This document shows positions 1 through 7,848 of a stretch of DNA of 37,542 nucleotides, piece after piece (position 1 is the stretch's first letter; each line of letters starts with the position of its first letter). Under the pieces are notes generated by a model, which worked only from the letters and a program-made list of their open reading frames with translations, was not told the origin of the DNA and did no database searches. Source of the DNA: Blastocatellia bacterium (GTDB taxonomy: Bacteria > Acidobacteriota > Blastocatellia > RBC074); contig JAEUQN010000057.1 of NCBI GenBank assembly GCA_016789725.1, forward strand, positions 1-37,542, written 5' to 3'. Made by a program: the position numbers and the translations under genes.

Positions 1-77
1 AACTCGGCAACCTATCGCCAGGCCTCCAAACTCACTCCGCTTTTGCAGGAGAAAGACCCGTACAATAAATGGCTCGC
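1..77 (+). repeat. 77-bp exact direct repeat, copy 1 (window edge)
   Basis: Bases 1-77 are identical to 3210-3286; the first mismatch is at base 78 (c versus g at 3287). Both copies encode the same stretch of the DUF1553 domain in the same frame. A repeat of exactly 77 bases at a sequence end suggests a de Bruijn graph overlap. Confidence 0.95.
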
Positions 78-714
78 CCGCGCGCCTCGTTTGCGCGTGG
101 AAGCGGAAATCGTCCGCGACATTTCGCTTGCAGCGGCGGGCTTGTTGAGCCGCAAAATTGGTGGGCCGAGCGTCTTTCCACTTTTGCCCGAAGGTGTGCT
201 GGGCTTGAGCTATGGAACATTCGGCAAGTGGGAGTTCAGTTCCGGCGAAAATCATTTTCGGCGCGGGATGTACACGTTCTGGAAACGCAGCGTGCCCTAT
301 CCAAGCATGTCGGTCTTCGATCAGCCGAGCGCCGATTTTGCCTGCACGCGGCGCGTGCGCTCGAACACGCCGCTGCAAGCGCTGACGACGCTGAACGATC
401 AAACCTTTGTCGAAGCGGCGCAATTATTGGCGTTGCGCGTCTGGAAAGAAGGCGGCACGACCGACCGCGCGAAGATGATTTATGCCTTTCGCCTCTGTAC
501 CGGACGCCGACCAGATGCGTTTGAATTACAAAAATTGTTGACGCTCTTGCACGAACAACAAGCCCATTTCAAAGGTCGCACCGCCGCCGCAGTGTACGTT
601 TCCGCGCCGGATTTGAAGAACCTGCCGGAAGGCGTTGACCTCGAAAAAATCGCGCCGTGGGCAATGATCACGCGCGTATTGCTGAATTTGGACGAGACGA
701 TTACGAAAGAATAG
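1..714 (+). CDS. PSD1/DUF1553 domain protein, C-terminal fragment (runs off left edge)
   Basis: Open in frame from base 1 to the TAG at 712-714, so this is the last ~237 codons of a longer gene starting outside the window. The encoded tail aligns along its length with the C-terminus of the next gene (3210-3923): both carry the [13 protein letters not shown] start, RAPR(L/M)RVEAE, GGPSV(F/Y)[23 protein letters not shown] and LCTGR segments typical of the PSD1 (DUF1553) domain. In Planctomycetes and Acidobacteria this domain sits at the C-terminus of secreted PSCyt1-PSCyt2-PSD1 proteins, often next to DUF1501 genes. Their biochemical role is not established; polysaccharide or sulfated-sugar degradation has been suggested. 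I infer that it is a tandem paralogue of the downstream gene. The first 77 bases are identical to 3210-3286, after which the two copies diverge. Confidence 0.9.
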   Translation, partial: NSATYRQASKLTPLLQEKDPYNKWLARAPRLRVEAEIVRDISLAAAGLLSRKIGGPSVFPLLPEGVLGLSYGTFGKWEFSSGENHFRRGMYTFWKRSVPYPSMSVFDQPSADFACTRRVRSNTPLQALTTLNDQTFVEAAQLLALRVWKEGGTTDRAKMIYAFRLCTGRRPDAFELQKLLTLLHEQQAHFKGRTAAAVYVSAPDLKNLPEGVDLEKIAPWAMITRVLLNLDETITKE

Positions 715-809
715 TCTGCCTCTGACAGTCAAGCTGCGATATGGTAGACTTGCCCTTCAATTGCAAGAGTTCAACTAAACTACGGCCTCTAATTCAAGAG
801 AGATTCCTT

Positions 810-3800
810 ATGGCGCTCAAAAAAATACTCCTGCTCACCTTCTTCATCGTTCTGGTGCTCCCTGTTTTCAAGGCATTCGCTGCGTTTACGTCACAACCTG
901 CCGTAGATTTCGTGCGCGACATCCAACCGATCTTTCAGGCGAATTGTGAGAAATGTCATGGTGCAACCAAAGCGTCAGGATTCCTGCGCCTGGATGCCAA
1001 ACAAATTGCGCTGAAAGTCGTTTCCGCAGGCAACAGCAAAGATTCCCGTTTGATGCAGCGCATCCTTGGCGAAGGCGGACAAACCCGAATGCCAATGGGC
1101 GGCGAGCCGCTCAAGCCGGAACAAATCGAATTGATTCGCAAGTGGATTGATGAAGGAGCGCAGTGGCCCGACAGCGCTTCCGTGAAAATTGACCAGCATT
1201 GGGCGTTCGTGAAACCAGAGCGCCCCTCGATTCCCGCGACCAAATTCAAAACAAATAATCCGGTTGATAATTTCGTGTTTGCGATGCAGGAAAAACAGGG
1301 CCTCGCACCTTCGCCCGAAGCCGACAAAACGACCTTGATTCGCCGCGTCAGTCTGGATTTGACGGGCTTGCCTCCAAGCCCCAAAGAGGTTGATGAGTTT
1401 CTTGCCGACAAATCACCGAACGCCTATCAAAAGCTGGTGGATCGGTTGTTGGCTTCCCCGCATTACGGCGAGCGCTGGGGACGGTGGTGGCTGGATGCCG
1501 CGCGCTACGCCGATACCAATGGCTATGAAAAAGATCGCGCGCGTTCCATTTGGCCGTACCGTGATTGGGTCATCAAAGCCTTCAATCAAGACATGCCATT
1601 CGATCAGTTTACGATTGAGCAATTGGCGGGTGACCTGTTGCCTAATGCTACATTGGATCAGCGCGTAGCAACGGGCTTCCTGCGCAATTCGATGCAAAAC
1701 GAAGAAGGTGGCGTTGATCCTGAACAATTCCGCACGGAAGGCTTGATTGATCGCATTGATGCGACAGGCAAAACGTTTCTCGGACTGACGATCAATTGTG
1801 CGCAATGCCACACGCATAAATTCGATCCGATTCCGCACCGCGATTACTATCAATTCCTCGCGTTTCTGAATAACGATGACGAGCCGGAAATTGAAGTGCC
1901 GGATGAGAAGATCAATAAAAAACGCGCCGAAATTCTGGGCAAAATCCGTGATATTGAGATGGAGTTGCGCGCCCGCACCTCGATGACCCCCGAAGATCAC
2001 GTTGCGCGCTGGGAGGCCAAAGCCAAACAAAATCAAATCAACTGGACACCATTGACCGATACCGAGATTTACGCGGCGTTCGGCGTTAAATTCGACAAGC
2101 TGGAAGACGGTTCGTACATTGCAAAAGGCGACAACGCTACCTCCAACAATTACGTTGTGCGCGCCAAAACCAATCTGAAAGGCATCACCGGATTTCGCAT
2201 TGAAATGATGCGTGATCACAATTTGCCGCGCGAAGGGCCGGGACGCGCTGCCGACGGTACTTTTTATTTCACTGAATTCATCGCCGAAACTGCGCCGCTG
2301 AACAAAACAGATGCGCTCGAAAAAGTCGCACTCGCCAAAGCGACTGCCGACATGGAACGGCCTGATTTCCCGGTCAGCAACGTCATTGACGGAAATATGA
2401 AAACGCATTGGTATAGCGATTTCGGCCCCGTCAAACGCAATCAGGATCGTACTATCGTCATCACGCCCCAGGCTCCAACAGGCTTTGACGGCGGCACGTA
2501 TTTCGTCTTCCAACTCGCCGAGAAATTCGATGAATCTATTTCGTGGGGAAAACCCAACATCGGACGGTTCCGCCTCTCAGTGACGACCGATCCCAACCCA
2601 ACGGCAGACCCGGTCCCGCCTCAAATTCGCCGTATTATGGCGATTCCTGAGCGCGAGCGAACCGCAGAACACAAACGAGAATTGTTCAGTTACTACCGCA
2701 CGACGGTTCCTGAATGGGCGGAAGCAAACAAAAAGATTGATGAATTGCTGAAAGAATGGCCGTATGGACCGACGACGCTGGCGTTGGCGAAGCGTTCGCA
2801 ACCTCGCACGACACGCATCTTCAAACGCGGTGATTGGAAAAATCCTGGCGATGAAGTCACCGCCAATTCGCCCTCTGCGCTACATCCGTTCCCCAAAGGT
2901 GCGCCGCGCAACCGCCTCGGTTTGGCCCAGTGGATCGTAGACAAAGACAATCCCCTTACCGCCCGCGTGATCGTCAATCGCATCTGGCAGCAATATTTTG
3001 GGCAAGGGCTGGTAACAACGCCGGAAGACTTCGGCACACGCTGCGAGAAGCCGTCGCACCCCGAATTGCTGGATTGGCTGGCGGTGGAATTGATGGAGCC
3101 GAGTTCACAGTTCACCGTTCACCGTTCGCAGCTTGCTGCCAAATCTACTGCGAACCGCGAACAACAAGCTGCGAACTGGTCTCTCAAGAATGTTCACCGA
3201 TTAATTGTCAACTCGGCAACCTATCGCCAGGCCTCCAAACTCACTCCGCTTTTGCAGGAGAAAGACCCGTACAATAAATGGCTCGCGCGTGCGCCTCGCA
3301 TGCGGGTTGAAGCCGAAGTTGTGCGCGATGTGGCGCTGGCGGTCAGCGGATTGTTGACGAAGAAAATCGGCGGCCCCAGCGTATATCCTCCGATTCCCGA
3401 TGGAGTCCTGAGCCTGGGTTATGGGGCGCAATTGCCCTGGCCTATTGAAAAAGGCGAAGACCGCTATCGGCGCGGAATGTACACGTTCTGGAAACGCAAT
3501 GTTCCGTACCCAAGTATGTCCGCGTTCGACGCACCAGCAGGAGATTTCTCCTGCACACGCCGCGTCAAATCGAACACACCGCTGCAAGCTTTGACGACGC
3601 TGAATGACGTGACGTTTATGGAAGCCGCACAGGCCCTGGCGTTGCGCGTTTGGAAAGAGGGCGGCATGACAGATCAGGCGAGAATCAGCTACGCGTTTCA
3701 GCTCTGCACCGGGCGCAAACCGGATGCGTTTGAATTGGGCGAAGTGACCAAATTATTGCAATCGCAGCGCGCCGAATTCAAAGGCAAAACCGCTTCGGCT

Positions 3801-3923
3801 GTGTATGTCACCGCGATGGATTTGTCGAACCTCCCGGAAGGCGTTGACCTGCACGAACTCGCGCCGTGGACCATGGTCGCGCGCGTGTTGTTGAATCTGG
3901 ATGCAACGATTACCAAAGAGTAA
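810..3923 (+). CDS. PSCyt1-PSCyt2(DUF1549)-PSD1(DUF1553) secreted protein
   Basis: 1037 residues from the ATG at 810, chosen because an AGAGAG purine run lies just upstream and the protein then begins with a clear Sec signal ([20 protein letters not shown] site). An upstream in-frame ATG at 741 would add an unlikely 23-residue extension. Order: a PSCyt1 cytochrome-like segment with CEKCH at residues 46-50; PSCyt2/DUF1549 with [27 protein letters not shown] and a second CAQCH near residues 330-334; a variable discoidin-like insert around 450-600; PSD1/DUF1553 in the last ~350 residues ([30 protein letters not shown]). Between LAVELMEPS and the conserved [18 protein letters not shown] lies a low-complexity insert encoded by heptanucleotide repeats (3102-3177). 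Known only as a family exported in Planctomycetes and Acidobacteria; heme binding is predicted from CXXCH and function is unknown. It is a tandem copy of the gene cut by the left edge. Confidence 0.9.
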   Translation: MALKKILLLTFFIVLVLPVFKAFAAFTSQPAVDFVRDIQPIFQANCEKCHGATKASGFLRLDAKQIALKVVSAGNSKDSRLMQRILGEGGQTRMPMGGEPLKPEQIELIRKWIDEGAQWPDSASVKIDQHWAFVKPERPSIPATKFKTNNPVDNFVFAMQEKQGLAPSPEADKTTLIRRVSLDLTGLPPSPKEVDEFLADKSPNAYQKLVDRLLASPHYGERWGRWWLDAARYADTNGYEKDRARSIWPYRDWVIKAFNQDMPFDQFTIEQLAGDLLPNATLDQRVATGFLRNSMQNEEGGVDPEQFRTEGLIDRIDATGKTFLGLTINCAQCHTHKFDPIPHRDYYQFLAFLNNDDEPEIEVPDEKINKKRAEILGKIRDIEMELRARTSMTPEDHVARWEAKAKQNQINWTPLTDTEIYAAFGVKFDKLEDGSYIAKGDNATSNNYVVRAKTNLKGITGFRIEMMRDHNLPREGPGRAADGTFYFTEFIAETAPLNKTDALEKVALAKATADMERPDFPVSNVIDGNMKTHWYSDFGPVKRNQDRTIVITPQAPTGFDGGTYFVFQLAEKFDESISWGKPNIGRFRLSVTTDPNPTADPVPPQIRRIMAIPERERTAEHKRELFSYYRTTVPEWAEANKKIDELLKEWPYGPTTLALAKRSQPRTTRIFKRGDWKNPGDEVTANSPSALHPFPKGAPRNRLGLAQWIVDKDNPLTARVIVNRIWQQYFGQGLVTTPEDFGTRCEKPSHPELLDWLAVELMEPSSQFTVHRSQLAAKSTANREQQAANWSLKNVHRLIVNSATYRQASKLTPLLQEKDPYNKWLARAPRMRVEAEVVRDVALAVSGLLTKKIGGPSVYPPIPDGVLSLGYGAQLPWPIEKGEDRYRRGMYTFWKRNVPYPSMSAFDAPAGDFSCTRRVKSNTPLQALTTLNDVTFMEAAQALALRVWKEGGMTDQARISYAFQLCTGRKPDAFELGEVTKLLQSQRAEFKGKTASAVYVTAMDLSNLPEGVDLHELAPWTMVARVLLNLDATITKE
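3102..3177 (+). repeat. Heptanucleotide inverted-arm element inside the DUF1553 gene
   Basis: Left arm in 7-nt steps: AGTTCAC AGTTCAC CGTTCAC CGTTCGC AGCTTGC (3102-3136). Right arm: GCGAACC GCGAACA ACAAGCT GCGAACT (3150-3177), which is the reverse complement type of the left arm. The 12-mer at 3124-3135 pairs perfectly with 3165-3176. The reading frame stays open through it, adding about 25 residues absent from the conserved family core. Confidence 0.75.
3210..3286 (+). repeat. 77-bp exact direct repeat, copy 2
   Basis: Identical to bases 1-77 of the window and in the same codon frame of the paralogous DUF1553 domain. Identity falls sharply beyond it. Confidence 0.95.
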
Positions 3924-3939
3924 ACCTGACCAGCAAGTG

Positions 3940-4395
3940 ATGCCAAAGCTGATCCGCACCAATGCCAGCCATCAGGATTTTCAAGCACTCGTGGTGTTGC
4001 TCGACCACGACCTGCAAATCCGCGATGGCGCAGAGCATTCGTTTTTTGCGCAATTCAACCGGATTGATTCGTTGCAACACGTGGTGGTCGCGTACGTGGA
4101 AAACGAAGCTATTGGCTGCGGTGCATTCAAGCCGTATCAGGGAACCGCCGTTGAAATCAAGCGGATGTTTGTTCGCCCCGAATATCGTGGGCAACGGATT
4201 GCACAGCACGTCTTGACCGAATTAGAGGCGTGGGCCAGTGAGTTAGGCGCAACCAGCTTTGTTCTGGAAACAGGGCTGAAACAACCGGAAGCGATTCGAC
4301 TCTATCAGCGGTGTGGCTACGAGCGAATCCCAAACTATGGGCAATATGCGGGCGTCGAAAACAGCGTCTGTATGCAAAAAGAGACAGCACAATGA
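3940..4395 (+). CDS. GNAT family N-acetyltransferase
   Basis: 151 residues from the ATG at 3940; an ATG at 3901 in the same frame lies inside the preceding gene and is rejected. Only 16 bases follow the DUF1553 stop. The core reads as a GNAT fold: VAYVENEAIGCGAFKPY (beta strands), VEIKRMFVRPEYRGQRIAQHVL (motif A, with the acetyl-CoA pyrophosphate loop RGQRIA), then LGATSFVLETGLKQPEAIRLYQRCGYERIPNYG (motif B, with the common YxxxGY ending). The family transfers an acetyl group from acetyl-CoA to an amine; the substrate cannot be told from sequence. The stop overlaps the next gene's start (ATGA at 4392), indicating co-transcription and coupled translation with the AraD1-like gene. Confidence 0.88.
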   Translation: MPKLIRTNASHQDFQALVVLLDHDLQIRDGAEHSFFAQFNRIDSLQHVVVAYVENEAIGCGAFKPYQGTAVEIKRMFVRPEYRGQRIAQHVLTELEAWASELGATSFVLETGLKQPEAIRLYQRCGYERIPNYGQYAGVENSVCMQKETAQ

Positions 4396-5387
4396 ACCTG
4401 ATTCAGTTTCTCGATCAAAACCAGAACCGTCGTGTTGGCATCGTGAATACGGATGGGCAAACGATTACCAGCTTGGCAGAAGCGACCAGTATTTATGACC
4501 TTGCGCTTGCGGCTCATCGGTCCGGCACATCGCTCGTTGATGTCGTTTCCGCACAACCTGGCGATGAAACAGTCAGCTATGACGCGTTGATTGCCGAGCA
4601 TCGAATTTTATTGCCATTGGATCATCCCGATCCCGCGCATTGTTTGGTCACAGGAACGGGTCTGACGCATCTGGGCAGCGCGCAATCCCGCGATGCGATG
4701 CATGCCAAGTTGCAAGCCGACACGCTCACCGATTCGATGAAAATGTTCAAGCTCGGCTTGGAAGGCGGCAAACCCGCACCGGGACAAATTGGCGTCGCGC
4801 CCGAATGGTTTTACAAAGGCGATGGCAGTTGCATCGTCGCGCCGGAAGCGCCGATTGAATTGCCCGCGTTTGCCGAAGATGGTGGCGAGGAATCCGAAAT
4901 CGTCGGGCTGTATGTGATCGGCGATCATGGCGAACCATTGCGCGTCGGCTTTGCGCTCGGCAACGAATATTCGGATCACAAATTGGAGCGGCAAAATTAT
5001 TTGTACCTCGCACATTCCAAACTGCGGCAATGTTCGTTTGGGCCGGAGTTGTATGTTGGCGAATTGCCCGATCATATCGAAGGATCAGCGCGCATCGTTC
5101 GTCATCACGAGGTCATTTGGGCCAGCGACTGGCTGAGCGGTGAAGCCAATATGTGCCACACGATTGCGAACCTGGAACATCATCATTTCAAATACGCGAA
5201 CTTCCGCAGACCGGGCGATGTGCATGTGCATTACTTTGGCGCGGCGGTGTTGAGTTGTTTGAGCGGTATTGTGGCTGAGCCGGGCGACGTGTTCGAGATT
5301 GCGGCGACACTGTTTGGGAAGCCGTTGCGAAATTCACTGGTGTCGGGCACGGAAGAAAAGGCTCCGATTTACGTCCGCGCGCTATAA
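4392..5387 (+). CDS. AraD1/GguC-like fumarylacetoacetate hydrolase-superfamily protein
   Basis: 331 residues. The start MNLIQFLDQNQNRRVGIV matches the usual N-terminus of this family, and the ATG overlaps the GNAT stop (ATGA). Signature segments are TGLTHLGSAQSRD, a central GALEGGKP-like stretch (LGLEGGKPAPGQIGVAPEWFYKG), FALGNEYSDHKLERQNYLYLAHSKLRQCSFGPEL and EANMCHTIANLEHHHFKYANFRRPGDVHVHYFG. Members of the AraD1 group (named after GguC of Agrobacterium and the L-arabinonate pathway) have the fumarylacetoacetate-hydrolase fold and act on 2-keto-3-deoxy sugar acids, binding a divalent metal through acidic residues. That suggests a role in pentose or uronate catabolism here, by inference. No other arabinonate-pathway gene lies beside it, so the substrate is open. 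Confidence 0.8.
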   Translation: MNLIQFLDQNQNRRVGIVNTDGQTITSLAEATSIYDLALAAHRSGTSLVDVVSAQPGDETVSYDALIAEHRILLPLDHPDPAHCLVTGTGLTHLGSAQSRDAMHAKLQADTLTDSMKMFKLGLEGGKPAPGQIGVAPEWFYKGDGSCIVAPEAPIELPAFAEDGGEESEIVGLYVIGDHGEPLRVGFALGNEYSDHKLERQNYLYLAHSKLRQCSFGPELYVGELPDHIEGSARIVRHHEVIWASDWLSGEANMCHTIANLEHHHFKYANFRRPGDVHVHYFGAAVLSCLSGIVAEPGDVFEIAATLFGKPLRNSLVSGTEEKAPIYVRAL

Positions 5388-5388
5388 T
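5383..5388 (+). promoter_or_regulatory. Consensus -10 box (TATAAT) 6 nt before the TA-pair start codon
   Basis: A perfect TATAAT lies inside the last codons of the AraD1-like gene and ends 6 nt before the ATG at 5395. No good -35 box is visible about 17 nt upstream. The geometry (start codon near +1) fits a leaderless transcript for the toxin-antitoxin pair. Confidence 0.45.
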
Positions 5389-5394
5389 CCGTCT

Positions 5395-5595
5395 ATGATT
5401 AAGTTGTCAGATTATCCGCAACTCAGTTTGATTGCCTGGAACCGGCATCAAGAGAGTTTCATCAGTGAAGAGGAAGCTCTGGCTTTGTATGAGGCCAACT
5501 GGCGCTGGATTGATGAAAAGACGCTGACCACGAGGGAGCGCAAGTTGATAGATCAATTGGTGAAAAATGACGGGAACGGGGTTTTGAATGTTTAG
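5395..5595 (+). CDS. Small protein paired with AbiEii-like toxin (putative antitoxin)
   Basis: 66 residues (MIKLSDYPQLSLIAWNRH...), acidic, predicted mainly helical, ending [16 protein letters not shown]. Its stop codon (5593-5595) overlaps the start of the nucleotidyltransferase gene (ATG at 5588), the close coupling expected of a toxin-antitoxin pair. I do not recognise a named domain and there is no obvious helix-turn-helix, unlike classical AbiEi. The antitoxin role is inferred from size, order and overlap. There is no Shine-Dalgarno sequence; a consensus -10 box sits 6 nt before the ATG. Confidence 0.6.
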   Translation: MIKLSDYPQLSLIAWNRHQESFISEEEALALYEANWRWIDEKTLTTRERKLIDQLVKNDGNGVLNV

Positions 5596-6274
5596 CCATC
5601 CACATCATCAACGTATCTTCAAACTGCTTTCTGCCTTGGATGCTGACTGCTTGCGACAGTGCGAATGCTTTTTCGGCGGCGGGACAGCTATCGTGATGCT
5701 GTTGGGCGAATATCGGGAATCTCGTGATATAGACTTTTTGTGTTCTTCGGTCGAAGGTTATCGAACCATCCGCAACGTCGTATTCGATCAAGGCTTGAAG
5801 GGGCTTTTCAAAGAAAGGGTTCGGGAATTGCGCGAAGTCCGATCCGATCAATACGGCGTCCGTTCGGTCCTCGAAATTGACGGGGTCGCGATTAAGTTTG
5901 AAATAGTGCGAGAAGGCCGCATTGCATTGGTCGGCGGAAATAACCTGGAGTTACCGGTGCAAGCTCTCTCACGCATAGATTTGTTTGCGGAGAAGCTCTT
6001 AGCCAACACGGATCGTTTCAATGACGAGGCTGTTACCAGCCGAGACCTCATTGATTTAGCAATGATGATTGAATTTTGGGACGGAATTCCGAGGGAAGCT
6101 TGGGACAAAGCCAAAGCGGCATACGGGGAAAGTGCTGTCCAAGCTTTTCTTAAAGGCATCAAGTTCCTAAGCCGTCCTCAATATTTTGCCCGTTGCTGTG
6201 AGACACTTATGATTGACGAGACCGTCCAATCACTGATTCTTCCCGCTTTGCAGAAGGAGCGAAAAAAAATATGA
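5588..6274 (+). CDS. AbiEii/AbiGii-type nucleotidyltransferase (putative toxin)
   Basis: 228 residues. The nucleotidyltransferase core shows [10 protein letters not shown] (residues 29-38) and SRDIDF (45-50), giving the metal-binding D47-x-D49 pair. It continues with the family's EKLLANTDR (K136) and [10 protein letters not shown] (151-160), matching the PF08843-type motifs of AbiEii and MenA proteins. Those enzymes add nucleotides to RNA (tRNA acceptor ends in MenA-type toxins) and stop growth or block phage; the preceding small gene would be the antidote. Its last codons overlap the ATG of the DUF1501 gene (ATATGA), so this pair is embedded in, and translationally coupled to, a metabolic gene. 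Which RNA it targets cannot be inferred. Confidence 0.8.
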   Translation: MFSHPHHQRIFKLLSALDADCLRQCECFFGGGTAIVMLLGEYRESRDIDFLCSSVEGYRTIRNVVFDQGLKGLFKERVRELREVRSDQYGVRSVLEIDGVAIKFEIVREGRIALVGGNNLELPVQALSRIDLFAEKLLANTDRFNDEAVTSRDLIDLAMMIEFWDGIPREAWDKAKAAYGESAVQAFLKGIKFLSRPQYFARCCETLMIDETVQSLILPALQKERKKI

Positions 6275-7734
6275 ATTACAGAGAAGAGATCAATCACGAA
6301 TTCAAAACATTGGTCACGCGTCGTCATTTCTTCAAAGAATGTGGCGTCGGATTAGGCTCGATGGCGCTGGCATCGTTGCTGAGCGGCCAAACAACTGCCA
6401 ATCCAAAATCCAAACTCCAAACTCCAAAATTGAACGGCCCGCTCGCGCCCAAACAACCGCATTTTGCGCCGAAAGCCAAGCGGGTGATTTATCTCTTCAA
6501 CTCCGGTGGGCCGTCGCAATTGGATATGTTCGATTACAAGCCAAGCCTCGAAAAATACAACGGCAAACCGGTGCCACAGGAATTCGTCAAAGGCATCAAC
6601 TACGCGTTCATTCGCTCGGATGCCGGTTTGTACGCGTCGGAATTCAAGTTCGCCAAACACGGGCAATCCGGCGCGGAAATGTCCGAAGCGTTGGTGCATT
6701 TGCCCAAGGTTGCGGATGACATCGCCATCCTTCGCGGCATGGTAACGGACGCCATCAATCACGCACCGGGACAAGTTTTCATTCAAACCGGCTCCATTCA
6801 ATTTGGTCGTCCGAGCTTTGGCGCGTGGGTCACGTATGGCTTAGGTTGTGAGACGCAGGATTTGCCGGCGTATGTCGTGTTGTCATCGGGCGGCGGCACC
6901 AGCGGCGGCGCGGCGAATTGGGGCTGCGGCTTTTTGCCGACGTATTATCAAGGCGTTCCGTTTCGACGCAGCGGCGATCCGATTCTGTCGCTCTCGAACC
7001 CACGCGGCATCACGCGCGAGATGCAACGCAAATCGCTCGACACCTTGAAAACACTCAACGAACACCATTTGGAATTAACGGGCGATCCCGAAATTGCCAC
7101 GCGCATCAATTCGTTTGAGATGGCCTATCGCATGCAGGAAAGCGCGCCCGAATTGATGGACATCAGCAAAGAATCCAAGGCTACGCTGGAACTTTATGGC
7201 GCGGAACCGGGCAAGGCGTCGTATGCGAATAACTGTTTGCTGGCTCGTCGCCTGATCGAACGCGGCGTGCGTTTTGTCCAACTCAATCACGAAGCGTGGG
7301 ATCATCACAGCGAAGTCAAAAAAGGCGTGCTGAATCAATGCAAGCAAACCGACAAAGCCAACGCCGCGCTGATTCTGGATTTGAAGCAACGCGGTTTGCT
7401 GGACGACACGCTGGTGCTGTGGGGCGGCGAATTCGGACGCACACCAATGGTCGAAAGCAATCCTGATGCAGGCCGCAGTTTAGGCCGCGATCACCACAAC
7501 AAAGCCTTCACGATGTGGGCCGCAGGCGGCGGAGTAAAACCCGGAATGACGTTGGGAACGACAGATGAATTCGGCTTCAATGTGATTGAGAATCGCGTTC
7601 ACGTCCACGACTTGCACGCCACGCTGATGCACTTGCTCGGCTTCGATCACGAGAAGCTGACATTCCGTTTTCAAGGCCGCGATTTCCGACTGACGGACGT
7701 GCATGGCGTTGTCGTGAAAAAGCTATTGGCGTAA
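6271..7734 (+). CDS. DUF1501 Tat-exported protein
   Basis: 487 residues. The N-terminus [24 protein letters not shown] is a twin-arginine signal of the form usual in DUF1501 proteins. The body carries the family's marks: [93 protein letters not shown] and [21 protein letters not shown]. The fold is related to alkaline phosphatase and sulfatases, but no enzymatic activity is established. In Planctomycetes and Acidobacteria it normally follows a PSCyt/DUF1553 gene directly; here five genes separate them, and its start is coupled to an AbiEii-like toxin gene. Just after the signal peptide, residues ~43-54 ([13 protein letters not shown]) are encoded by a heptanucleotide repeat (6400-6434). Confidence 0.92.
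   Translation: MNYREEINHEFKTLVTRRHFFKECGVGLGSMALASLLSGQTTANPKSKLQTPKLNGPLAPKQPHFAPKAKRVIYLFNSGGPSQLDMFDYKPSLEKYNGKPVPQEFVKGINYAFIRSDAGLYASEFKFAKHGQSGAEMSEALVHLPKVADDIAILRGMVTDAINHAPGQVFIQTGSIQFGRPSFGAWVTYGLGCETQDLPAYVVLSSGGGTSGGAANWGCGFLPTYYQGVPFRRSGDPILSLSNPRGITREMQRKSLDTLKTLNEHHLELTGDPEIATRINSFEMAYRMQESAPELMDISKESKATLELYGAEPGKASYANNCLLARRLIERGVRFVQLNHEAWDHHSEVKKGVLNQCKQTDKANAALILDLKQRGLLDDTLVLWGGEFGRTPMVESNPDAGRSLGRDHHNKAFTMWAAGGGVKPGMTLGTTDEFGFNVIENRVHVHDLHATLMHLLGFDHEKLTFRFQGRDFRLTDVHGVVVKKLLA
6400..6434 (+). repeat. In-frame heptanucleotide repeat in the DUF1501 gene
   Basis: Seven-base steps AATCCAA AATCCAA ACTCCAA ACTCCAA AATTGAA run from 6400 to 6434 immediately downstream of the Tat signal region. 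The same 7-nt periodicity is seen in the elements at 3102, 17355, 23051, 32075 and 32635. Confidence 0.65.
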
Positions 7735-7759
7735 AAACCTAACCACGACAGCGACAGCA

Positions 7760-7821
7760 GAAGCCCGACTGTGAAGGAGGGCGTGATTAGCACGCTATGC
7801 TCTCCTTCACAGTCGGGCTTC
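7760..7821. repeat. Long palindromic hairpin between DUF1501 and PQQ dehydrogenase genes
   Basis: A perfect 20-bp inverted repeat: 7760-7779 pairs with 7802-7821. The 22-nt loop holds a second small stem (gcgtg at 7781-7785 with cacgc at 7791-7795). It starts 25 bases after the DUF1501 stop, so it may act as a transcription terminator, but it lacks a U-tract and looks like a REP-type repeat. Confidence 0.8.
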
Positions 7822-7848
7822 CGCCGTTTGTGAAACCGACCCAGCGCA

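Noticed and set aside
1413..2513. Long minus-strand open frame (366 codons) opposite the DUF1549/DUF1553 gene
   Set aside because: It lies wholly antisense to a gene with strong domain matches and has no domain or ribosome binding site; it is a codon-bias shadow.
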